From positions 1 through 18,644 of the forward strand of contig USFC01000024.1 of assembly GCA_900553865.1 (NCBI GenBank): DNA of 18,644 nt, written 5' to 3'. The translations under genes were made by a program, and so were the position numbers. Of this stretch, positions 6,346-12,675 are shown in pieces (positions within the stretch are counted from its first letter, which is position 1; the number at the start of each line of letters is the position of its first letter). Source of the DNA: an uncultured Clostridium sp. Its GTDB lineage: Bacteria; Bacillota; Clostridia; TANB77; CAG-508. The notes beneath the pieces were generated by a model, which saw nothing but the letters and a program-made list of their open reading frames with translations, was not told where the DNA came from and did not search any database.

Positions 6346-7986
6346 ATGTTAAAGAAAATTTTTATTATGTTTATTACAATTATATTATTAGTAGGAATAT
6401 GTGGAAGTGTAAATGCTACAGAATTAAAAACTACACTAGATGTAATTCAACAAGCAAGTGAAACAAAATATTTGGAAAATGATCAAGGATATATTTCAAA
6501 AACAATAGTAGATTCAAATGCAGAAATGGGAGAAGTAACTATAGAATTGAAGTTGTCAAATACAAAAAAAGAAACTAATACTAATGGCTCAACAGAAGTT
6601 TTTTTTGTAATTGATAATTCTCCATCTATGGAATTGGTTACAGATTCTGGTAAAGTTAGAAAAAATCTAATTATAAATAGTGCTAAAACATTAGCATCAT
6701 CTATATTTAAACAATCAAGTAGTGTAAAGATAGGAACTGTAAAATTTACTGGGAATGGTAATTTTTCAAGTATTGGTCTTAATAATGCAACTTTAGTGCA
6801 ATCACTAAGTGATAATGAGACTACTGTATTATCAGGTATACAGAAAGTAGCGGATTCTTCAACATCTTCTGGAACGAATATTGATGCTGGTCTTCAAAAG
6901 GCTAACAATAATTTTTCAAATGATTGTAAAAATAAAATTATAGTGTTATTTACTGATGGAGTTCCAACTTGTGATGTAAAAGGTACAAATGCAGGTAATG
7001 ATACAACAACAGAAGAAAGTTTGACTGCACAGGCTAATACGAAAGCAACTATACAGAATTTATCTAATTCAGGAGTGTATTTGATTTCTATGATGACAGG
7101 ATTAGATCCAGAGGCTGATGAATATAATAATGATTTATTGGCTATAACTAATATTTTTGGAACAGCAAATAATCCAACAGCAGGAAAATTTTATAATATA
7201 AAAGATGCAGATATAGAAGAAATTGTAAATAATAATATATTAGCAGATGTTATAGAAAAAATTCAAAATTCAATTAATACAGTAAAAATAGTTGATTATT
7301 TTCCAGAAGATATAACAAAAAATTTTGAATTTTCTTATGTGGGAAGTGCTAATACAGGAATTGCAAGTAAAGGAATAGATGAAGAAACAAAAACTATTTC
7401 TTGGGATATTGGAACATTAAAAGGTGAGGAAGTTGCAAAATTAAAATATAGGTTAAAAATAAAAGATATGCAGAATACAGATTTATTAAATAAAACAATA
7501 GCAACAAATGAGAAAGTAGTGTTAACATATAAAGATAAAGAATCAAAAGATTATACAATTGAATTAACAAGTAGTCCTAAAATTCAATTATCAGAAGTAA
7601 AAGAAGGGTTAACTGCTACAGTAACGTATAATCCAACAACTAACACCACTGGAAAAGTAACAGCTACTATAAAAACAAATAAAAAAGTAAATGAAGTAGA
7701 GAGTTGGACAATATCAGAAGATGGAATGAAATTAACTAAAGAATATACAGAGAATGCTACAGAAACAATCCATTTAGTAGATATGGATAATATGACGAAA
7801 GACATTGTAGTTAAAATTACTAATATTGTTAAAGAAGAGCCTAAACAACCAGAAGATGATACTACTGCAACAGGTAAATTGCCACAAACTGGTGTTAGTG
7901 CAACAATTATAATAAGTCTTATGGTGGTAACAGTAATTTCAATAATTATTTATAAAAAGTATAATAGTTATAAAGATATAAAATAA
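6346..7986 (+). CDS. VWA-domain surface adhesin with LPQTG sortase signal
   Basis: A 546-aa cell-wall-anchored protein. It has a signal peptide (1-24), then a VWA domain (about 84-300) with an intact MIDAS: DNSPS at 90-94, Thr in SGTN (177), TDG at 203-205. A beta stalk (about 300-425) aligns with the 162-1535 paralogue. An additional Ig-like repeat module (about 428-500) containing SGKVT-type TTGKVTATIKTNKKVNE is absent from the shorter paralogue. The sorting signal is LPQTG at 512-516, a hydrophobic span and a basic tail. A sortase not in this window would attach it to peptidoglycan. The gene uses more T-ending codons (GAT, AAT, ACT, GGT) than the flanking core genes, which may mark an acquired gene. 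It sits in the accessory island next to an XRE regulator and a pilin-like lectin. The ligand is unknown. Confidence 0.92.
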   Translation: MLKKIFIMFITIILLVGICGSVNATELKTTLDVIQQASETKYLENDQGYISKTIVDSNAEMGEVTIELKLSNTKKETNTNGSTEVFFVIDNSPSMELVTDSGKVRKNLIINSAKTLASSIFKQSSSVKIGTVKFTGNGNFSSIGLNNATLVQSLSDNETTVLSGIQKVADSSTSSGTNIDAGLQKANNNFSNDCKNKIIVLFTDGVPTCDVKGTNAGNDTTTEESLTAQANTKATIQNLSNSGVYLISMMTGLDPEADEYNNDLLAITNIFGTANNPTAGKFYNIKDADIEEIVNNNILADVIEKIQNSINTVKIVDYFPEDITKNFEFSYVGSANTGIASKGIDEETKTISWDIGTLKGEEVAKLKYRLKIKDMQNTDLLNKTIATNEKVVLTYKDKESKDYTIELTSSPKIQLSEVKEGLTATVTYNPTTNTTGKVTATIKTNKKVNEVESWTISEDGMKLTKEYTENATETIHLVDMDNMTKDIVVKITNIVKEEPKQPEDDTTATGKLPQTGVSATIIISLMVVTVISIIIYKKYNSYKDIK

Positions 7987-7991
7987 ACTAA

Positions 7992-8105
7992 AAGAACCCA
8001 AAAGGAGAATGGAAAATTTCAAAAGATAGTTCTGAACCTAAATATTATGGAAGCGTAAAAAATATAAATACAAATTCATCTTTTTTTGATTTTATAATGA
8101 AATGA
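7992..8105 (+). pseudogene. Relic 3' end of a second pilin-lectin gene, VR deleted
   Basis: Positions 8001-8051 match 9301-9351 of the intact gene at 44 of 51 bases, in the same frame (GEWKISKDSSEPKYYG against GELEISKDSSNSKYYG). The match stops exactly where the G+C-rich variable region begins in the intact gene. It resumes with sequence matching 9597 onward, inside the downstream terminator. The VR, stop codon, 13-bp inverted repeat and terminator left arm (about 245 bp) are thus missing. No 5' part of the gene remains; the relic begins about 15 nt after the VWA stop codon. Confidence 0.8.
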
Positions 8106-8115
8106 AAGAAAAAAT
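8058..8115 (+). repeat. Terminator/promoter module, copy B
   Basis: Matches copy C over the AAAATATAAATAC...TTCATCTTTTTTT terminator right arm and copy A over GATTTTATAATGAAAT. The left arm of the terminator is lost, and no TATAAT remains at the promoter position, so both functions look dead here. Confidence 0.7.
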
Positions 8116-8463
8116 GTCCATATAAATGGCTACGAAAAATTAACTAGAATTGAAAAATAAATATTAAATATTATAGATGATATTATTAAAAATGTGAATC
8201 GCAAGCCTATCTGCGAAATATAAATTTATAGGTGAGAGAATGTGAACCGCAACCATGCTTGCGAGATATAAATGCGCAGGTGAAAAAATGTTAATTATAG
8301 TAAAATAGTTACATCTCTTAGGGGTGTAGAGTTGGTAGAGAGAGGAATTAATGTACCTTTTTATAATATTGTTGAAATGAAAAATATATTGTTAAAAAAT
8401 TAGCCAAGTACATATAGAAAACCTAAATTCTATTTATTTAGCTGAAAAATTCTGCCATTAAAG
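8106..8463 (+). other. Non-coding stretch in the island
   Basis: No credible gene. One frame reads ENVNRNHACEI, MRR and SKIVTSLRGVELVERGINVP with a stop codon in each 48-nt repeat, and no ribosome binding site is associated. The stretch contains the tandem structured repeat (8191-8286). A weak possible promoter (TTGAAA at 8150-8155, TATAGA at 8172-8177, 16-nt spacer) would start transcription about 8184, just before the first repeat. Confidence 0.5.
8191..8286 (+). repeat. 48-nt direct tandem repeat, each copy a potential H-type pseudoknot RNA
   Basis: Copy 1 is 8191-8238 and copy 2 is 8239-8286. Shared blocks are AATGTGAA.CGCAA, TGCGA.ATATAAAT and AGGTGA. In copy 2, CGCAA (8248-8252) pairs with TTGCG (8259-8263). 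The loop CC-A-TGC (8253-8258) pairs with GCAGG (8276-8280) with one bulged A. In copy 1, CGCA pairs with TGCG (8200-8203 with 8212-8215), and CCTAT (8206-8210) pairs with ATAGG (8228-8232). The second stem differs between copies at two base pairs with pairing kept, which suggests selection on RNA structure. In-frame stops in both copies argue against coding. I cannot name the RNA family. Confidence 0.6.
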
Positions 8464-8492
8464 TTGACAAAAGTCGAAGGTTTGTATATACA
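8464..8492 (+). promoter_or_regulatory. sigma-A promoter of the pilin-lectin gene
   Basis: Consensus TTGACA (8464-8469), a 17-nt spacer, TATACA (8487-8492). The leader of about 37 nt carries a GGGGG ribosome binding site (8521-8525) 10 nt before the ATG. A degraded copy of this promoter/leader lies at 5035-5084. Confidence 0.7.
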
Positions 8493-8535
8493 TAGAAATG
8501 TACAATAACAAAAGAAAAGAGGGGGAAAATAAAAA

Positions 8536-9492
8536 ATGAATAAAAATTTAAAAGGAGCAAAAGGAATAACACTAATAGCATTAGTAATAATCATAATAGT
8601 TTTAATTATATTAGCAGGAATAAGCATAGGCTTGGTAATAAGAAATAATGAAATAATGAAAAAGGATGCTAAAGGAAGCGAAAACTATACAGGGGAGACT
8701 ATAAAAGAGCAATCGGATTTTAATAAAAAAGATTATATTAAAGAGAATACAAAAGAGTTAACATTAATTTCAAAAGAAAAATCATATGTAGGCTATTATG
8801 CTGATATAGATGCAGATGGAACAGTAGATGGAATAATATTTGCAGATTTAGCGGTAGGAACTACAAAAAGTGGAAAATGGGGGATTTCATTAGGGAAAAG
8901 ATATAAAATACCAACTATAACAGAAGGATTAAAAAACTATTATGTAAAAAAGACAGGTTATGTAGATAGTTTTGGAACAAGTGATGTAATAGCTCCAGTA
9001 GGTAGTGGAAAAGACAGATTTTATATAATGGCGCTAAAAGATATAGATGGAAAGAAAAACGGAACAGGGAATGACTGGTATAATTCAGCATATGGTCAAA
9101 TGTCAGATTATGCAAGTACAACTTCAGTAGATTTTGGAAAAGGAAAGAATAATACTTTAACGATGATAGAAAAATGGAATTCAGAAGCATATGGAGAAAA
9201 AGATAAGTGCTCAAGTGGTCACAAAGATATGTGGGGACAAATACAAGAGAAAGTTAATAATGATTGGTTTGTACCATCAAGAGCTGAATGGGCAGCATTT
9301 GCAGGAGAATTGGAAATTTCAAAAGATAGTTCTAATTCTAAATATTATGGAAATCTTGGCCTTAGCACCTACTACTGGTCTTCTTCACAGGACTACTATG
9401 GTATTGCTTGGTTTGTGAACTTCGACAGTGGCTATATGGACGGCACTGCTGTGGACTACAATTTCTCTGTCCGTCTTGCTGCGACTTTCTAA
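8536..9492 (+). CDS. Pilin-like surface protein with C-terminal lectin-type domain; putative DGR target
   Basis: A 318-aa protein. Residues 1-36 form a type IV prepilin-like leader: basic MNKNLKGAKG, probable prepilin peptidase cleavage after Gly10, then ITLIALVIIIIVLIILAGIS. Position 5 of the mature protein is Ala rather than the usual Glu. Residues 89-105 contain an EF-hand-like loop (DIDADGTVDG) seen in this protein type. The C-terminal half has a C-type-lectin/FGE-like pattern: WFVPSRAEW at 244-252 and YYWSSS at 279-284, ending in NFSVRLAATF. Residues 274-318 are encoded by a G+C-rich stretch with the marks of a DGR variable region. The family is displayed at the cell surface and binds variable ligands. 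The reverse transcriptase and template repeat are not in this window. Ribosome binding site and start match the relic at 5358. Confidence 0.85.
   Translation: MNKNLKGAKGITLIALVIIIIVLIILAGISIGLVIRNNEIMKKDAKGSENYTGETIKEQSDFNKKDYIKENTKELTLISKEKSYVGYYADIDADGTVDGIIFADLAVGTTKSGKWGISLGKRYKIPTITEGLKNYYVKKTGYVDSFGTSDVIAPVGSGKDRFYIMALKDIDGKKNGTGNDWYNSAYGQMSDYASTTSVDFGKGKNNTLTMIEKWNSEAYGEKDKCSSGHKDMWGQIQEKVNNDWFVPSRAEWAAFAGELEISKDSSNSKYYGNLGLSTYYWSSSQDYYGIAWFVNFDSGYMDGTAVDYNFSVRLAATF
9355..9491 (+). other. Putative DGR variable region (VR)
   Basis: The last 45 codons of the pilin-lectin gene. G+C is 65 of 135 bases (48%) against about 30% around it. Only 23 of 135 bases are A, and one codon (TCA) ends in A. 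In residues 286-310, 21 of 25 codons are NNY and the other four are TGG, GTG, ATG and GTG, as expected if AAY-rich template codons were changed at adenines in positions 1 and 2. The final stretch before GCGACT has no A for over 20 bases, like the invariant initiation-of-homing segment at the end of known VRs. Without a template repeat to compare, the individual variable sites are inferred. Confidence 0.8.
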
Positions 9493-9513
9493 TTTTGTAA
9501 AAAATTAGAAAGT
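9484..9513 (+). other. 13-bp perfect inverted repeat at the VR end (DGR-type cruciform)
   Basis: ACTTTCTAATTTT (9484-9496), loop GTAA, then AAAATTAGAAAGT (9501-9513). It begins inside the last VR codons and spans the stop codon. In the Bordetella phage BPP-1 DGR, a short hairpin/cruciform with a 4-nt loop just downstream of the VR is needed for efficient target recognition. This one has the right place, size and loop length. It has no T-run, and a separate terminator follows at 9586, so a termination role is less likely. Confidence 0.65.
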
Positions 9514-9585
9514 ACCAATGCAATTAATAAAAAATCTAAAGCAATTTTTTTATATAAAATATAATTATAAAATTTTCACATATTT

Positions 9586-9630
9586 AAAAGATGAATTGTA
9601 AAAAATATAAATACAATTTCATCTTTTTTT
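9586..9630 (+). terminator. Intrinsic terminator of the pilin-lectin gene
   Basis: AAAAGATGAATTGTA (9586-9600) pairs with TACAATTTCATCTTTT (9612-9627) with a single bulge, across an 11-nt A-rich loop, and ends in seven Ts. It belongs to module C; copies A and B carry damaged versions. Confidence 0.75.
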
Positions 9631-9675
9631 AGATTTTTAATGAAAAAATTGGAAATAAATGTTATAATGTCAATC
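9604..9675 (+). repeat. Terminator/promoter module, copy C (intact)
   Basis: The only copy with both a complete terminator and a complete promoter. It overlaps in sequence with copy A (promoter half) and copy B (terminator half). Confidence 0.75.
9640..9668 (+). promoter_or_regulatory. Extended -10 promoter in module C
   Basis: ATGAAA (9640-9645), a 17-nt spacer and TATAAT (9663-9668), preceded by TGT. Same hexamers and spacing as 5514-5542. A transcript from here would run into the small ORF at 9730 and, if not stopped, into lepA. Confidence 0.6.
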
Positions 9676-9689
9676 AATAAGAAAACAAT

Positions 9690-9712
9690 TTGTGCAATTA
9701 ATAAATGCACAA
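9690..9712 (+). promoter_or_regulatory. Leader inverted repeat TTGTGCA/TGCACAA
   Basis: Seven-bp arms around a 9-nt AT loop, about 15 nt beyond the predicted transcription start of module C. It is related to the longer palindrome at 5611-5638 behind module A, so the arms seem to be conserved while the centre is not. Operator or RNA hairpin. Confidence 0.45.
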
Positions 9713-9729
9713 TTAGAAAGGTGGATTGT

Positions 9730-9780
9730 ATGAACGACATAAAGAAATTGATAACAATAGTAGATTATATAGAAATATAA
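9730..9780 (+). CDS. Possible 16-aa leader peptide
   Basis: ATG at 9730 encodes MNDIKKLITIVDYIEI. A good ribosome binding site (AAAGGTGG, 9718-9725) lies 5 nt upstream, and promoter C and its inverted repeat precede it. It may be a short leader peptide or the surviving start of a deleted gene. Nothing similar is recognised. Confidence 0.25.
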   Translation: MNDIKKLITIVDYIEI

Positions 9781-9836
9781 AGGTTTTAAAAGATATGAAT
9801 AACCCCTAAAATTCTATAAAAATCTGCTGATTTGTA

Positions 9837-9866
9837 TTGATAAAATAAGCAAAATTATGATAAAAT
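9837..9866 (+). promoter_or_regulatory. Promoter of the lepA operon
   Basis: TTGATA (9837-9842), an 18-nt spacer and TAAAAT (9861-9866), about 45 nt upstream of the lepA start. It is the nearest good sigma-A match. The next genes to 16164 follow with short gaps and no terminator. Confidence 0.55.
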
Positions 9867-9909
9867 AGAAGCGTGAAAATAAAGAGCAAACAAGAAATGG
9901 AGAAAAGAA

Positions 9910-11718
9910 TTGGAAGACAGAAAAAAATATATAAGAAACTTTAGCATAATTGCACATATAGACCATGGAAAATCAACATTAGCAGATAGGCTAATAGAAA
10001 TGACAGGGGTTCTTTCAAAAAGAGAAATGGAAGCACAAGTATTAGACAACATGGAAATAGAAAAAGAACGTGGAATAACAATAAAATCTCAAGCAGTAAG
10101 AATGAAATATAAAGCTAAAGACGGAAAAGAATATGAGCTTAATTTAATAGATACACCGGGCCATGTAGACTTTAATTATGAAGTATCAAGAAGCTTGGCA
10201 GCCTGCGATGGAGCAATACTAGTTGTAGATGCAAGCCAAGGTGTAGAAGCACAAACACTTGCAAATGTATATTTAGCAATAGATAATAACTTAGAAATAT
10301 TGCCAGTTATAAACAAAGTAGACCTTCCAAATGCAAGACCAGAAGAAGTAAAAAAAGAAATAGAAGATATTATAGGAATTCCAGCAATGGATGCACCTTG
10401 CATTTCAGCAAAATCAGGGTTAAATGTAGACCAAGTACTAGAAAGAATAGTAACAGATTTACCAGCGCCAACAGGTAATGAAGCGGCACCTTTAAAATGC
10501 TTAATATTTGACTCTTTATATAATGACTACAAAGGAGCAATAGCATATGTTAGGGTAAAAGATGGAACTGTAAAAGTGGGAGATGAAATATTGCTAATGG
10601 CGGCAAAAAAAGCATTTACAGTAACAGAAGTTGGGCATTTTGAACCAGGCACATATGAACCATGTGAATACCTAGAAGCGGGAGAAGTTGGCTATATTGC
10701 AGCAAGTATTAAAAATTTATCAGATATAAGAGTTGGTGATACAATAACCTTGAAAAATAGTCCAGCACCAGAGCCGCTACCGGGATACAAAAAAGTAAAC
10801 CCTATGGTATATTGTGGGCTATATCCAATGGATGGCAGTGACTATGAAAATCTAAAAGTAGCATTAGAAAAATTGAAATTAAATGATGCAGCTTTAGAAT
10901 ATGAAGCAGAAACTTCAAATGCATTAGGTTTTGGATTTAGATGTGGATTTTTAGGGCTTCTACATTTGGAAATAATAGAAGAACGACTTGAAAGAGAATT
11001 TGATTTAAGTTTAATTACAACATCACCATCAGTTATATATAAAGTATATAAAACAGATGGAACAATGATAGAATTATATAACCCTTCAGACCTTCCACCA
11101 GCAAACGAAATAGCATATATGGAAGAACCATTTGTTACAGCAGAAATTCTAACACCAAAAGAATTTGTTGGAAACATAATGGAAATTTGCCAAAATAGAC
11201 GTGGAGTTTACATAGATATGAAATATTTAGACGAAAATAGAGTTACATTAATTTATGAATTACCACTTAATGAAATAATATATGACTTTTTTGACAACTT
11301 GAAATCTAGGACAAAAGGTTATGCGTCTTTTGACTATGAAATAAAAGATTACAGGCGCTCAGATTTGGTAAAACTAGATATTTGGGTAAATGGAGAAGGT
11401 GTAGATGCATTATCATTTATAGTACACAAAGATTCCAGCTATGAACGTGGCAAAAAAATGATAGAAAAACTAAAAATTGTAATACCAAGGCAATTGTTCA
11501 GCATACCACTTCAAGCAGTAATTGGAGGAAAAATAATAGCAAGAGAAACCATTTCAGCAATGCGAAAAGATGTACTTGCAAAATGCTATGGTGGGGATAT
11601 TACCAGAAAGAAAAAACTACTAGAAAAACAGAAAAAAGGTAAAAAGAAAATGCGCCAAATAGGAAATGTAGAAATACCACAAGAAGCATTTTTAAGTGTA
11701 CTGAAGTTGGATGAATAA
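9910..11718 (+). CDS. lepA: Elongation factor 4 (LepA), ribosome back-translocating GTPase
   Basis: A 602-aa LepA/EF4 of full family length. The translation GTPase domain carries AHIDHGKST (15-23), RGIT (54-57), DTPGH (81-85) and NKVD (about 135). EF-G-like domains II, III and V follow, then the LepA-specific C-terminal domain with the typical FSIPLQAVIGGKIIARET and DVLAKCYGGDITRKKKLL segments. It acts on ribosomes and is implicated in initiation, subunit assembly and stress. The start is TTG at 9910, preceded by GGAGA (9899-9903) at good distance. The nearby ATG at 9897 is in another frame. This non-ATG start may limit expression. It heads an operon with rlmB 57 nt downstream. Confidence 0.97.
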   Translation: MEDRKKYIRNFSIIAHIDHGKSTLADRLIEMTGVLSKREMEAQVLDNMEIEKERGITIKSQAVRMKYKAKDGKEYELNLIDTPGHVDFNYEVSRSLAACDGAILVVDASQGVEAQTLANVYLAIDNNLEILPVINKVDLPNARPEEVKKEIEDIIGIPAMDAPCISAKSGLNVDQVLERIVTDLPAPTGNEAAPLKCLIFDSLYNDYKGAIAYVRVKDGTVKVGDEILLMAAKKAFTVTEVGHFEPGTYEPCEYLEAGEVGYIAASIKNLSDIRVGDTITLKNSPAPEPLPGYKKVNPMVYCGLYPMDGSDYENLKVALEKLKLNDAALEYEAETSNALGFGFRCGFLGLLHLEIIEERLEREFDLSLITTSPSVIYKVYKTDGTMIELYNPSDLPPANEIAYMEEPFVTAEILTPKEFVGNIMEICQNRRGVYIDMKYLDENRVTLIYELPLNEIIYDFFDNLKSRTKGYASFDYEIKDYRRSDLVKLDIWVNGEGVDALSFIVHKDSSYERGKKMIEKLKIVIPRQLFSIPLQAVIGGKIIARETISAMRKDVLAKCYGGDITRKKKLLEKQKKGKKKMRQIGNVEIPQEAFLSVLKLDE

Positions 11719-11775
11719 ACTGATAGTTATGTAAAGCAAACATCGACTTAAAACTTAAGGAAGGAAAAATAGAAG

Positions 11776-12621
11776 ATGAAAGAAAATAAATATGAAAGGC
11801 CGAGTGGAAATAAGCTAAGGAAGGAAAAAAGAGAAAAGCACCAAAAGGAACAGAGTAACCTTCTAGAAACGTCCCAAATGGAGCTAACAGACCAAATAGA
11901 AGGAAGAAATTCAGTAATTGAGTTATTAGAATCTGGAAGAGATATAAATAAAATATTTGTACAAGATGGAGAAAAACATGGCTCAATAAATAAAATAATA
12001 GCCATGGCAAGCGAAAGAAAGATATTAATAAATACAATAAGCAAGGAAAAGATGAAACAAATGGCACAAACAGAAAATTATCAAGGAGTAATTGCCATTG
12101 TTCCACCCTTTGACTATGTGGATATAGAAGACATTTTATCAGAAGCAAAGGATAGACAAGAGGACCCATTTATAGTATTATTAGATGGAATAGAAGACCC
12201 ACACAATTTAGGTTCAATAATAAGAACAGCAGAAACCGCTGGGGTTCATGGAATTGTTATACCAAAAAGAAGGGCAGCAAGTGTAAATGCAACTGTAAAT
12301 AAAGTATCTGCAGGAGCAGTAGAACATTTGAAAATAGCTAGAGTTAACAATATGGTAGAAACAATGAAATACTTAAAAGAACAAGGCTTATGGATTTGTG
12401 GAACAGATATGGATACAAAAACTTATTATTATAGCCAAGATTTAACAGGTCCACTTGCAATAGTAATTGGAAGCGAAGGATTTGGAATGAGTAGGCTTGT
12501 AAAAGAAAATTGTGACTTTTTAGTAAAAATTCCTATGAGAGGAAAAATAACATCTTTAAATGCTTCTGTATCAGCTGGAATTGTTATGTATGAAGCAGTA
12601 GAACAAAGATTAAAAAAATAA
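11776..12621 (+). CDS. rlmB: 23S rRNA 2'-O-ribose methyltransferase, TrmH/RlmB family
   Basis: A 281-aa SpoU/TrmH (SPOUT) methyltransferase. After a charged N-terminal extension of about 38 residues, the L30e-like substrate-binding domain starts at IEGRNSVIELLESG. The catalytic domain has motif 1 (DPHNLGSIIRTAETAG), motif 2 (VIGSEGFGMSRL) and motif 3 (IPMRGKITSLNASVSAGIVMYEA), the trefoil-knot SAM site. RlmB methylates G2251 of 23S rRNA in E. coli; in Gram-positives the same family is annotated RlmB or TrmH-like, so the exact nucleotide is inferred. Ribosome binding site AAGGAAGG. Placement between lepA and thrS fits a translation operon. Confidence 0.9.
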   Translation: MKENKYERPSGNKLRKEKREKHQKEQSNLLETSQMELTDQIEGRNSVIELLESGRDINKIFVQDGEKHGSINKIIAMASERKILINTISKEKMKQMAQTENYQGVIAIVPPFDYVDIEDILSEAKDRQEDPFIVLLDGIEDPHNLGSIIRTAETAGVHGIVIPKRRAASVNATVNKVSAGAVEHLKIARVNNMVETMKYLKEQGLWICGTDMDTKTYYYSQDLTGPLAIVIGSEGFGMSRLVKENCDFLVKIPMRGKITSLNASVSAGIVMYEAVEQRLKK

Positions 12622-12675
12622 TTAGCAACTTGTGAATTATTAAAATTTAATAAAAAAGAAGGGAAGGAAAAAGTT

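Larger units (their letters stand above)
9493..9836 (+). other. Intergenic region between the pilin gene and lepA
   Basis: Holds the VR-end inverted repeat, the pilin terminator (9586-9630), module C promoter (9640-9668), a leader inverted repeat (9690-9712) and one tiny ORF (9730-9780). No larger gene, tRNA or reverse transcriptase is visible. Confidence 0.6.

Noticed and set aside
8191..8286. Possible CRISPR array
   Set aside because: Only two adjacent copies, no spacers between them, and the copies differ at many positions.
8287..8403. Open frame reading SKIVTSLRGVELVERGINVP and onward as a small gene
   Set aside because: No start codon with a ribosome binding site in frame, no recognised family, and stop codons in the preceding repeats.
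9484..9513. Inverted repeat read as the main terminator of the pilin gene
   Set aside because: It is AT-only near the loop, has no T-run, overlaps the stop codon, and a proper terminator with seven Ts lies 75 nt downstream.
9897..9899. ATG upstream of lepA as its start
   Set aside because: It is out of frame with LepA by one base; the TTG at 9910 gives the family's normal N-terminus with good spacing from GGAGA.
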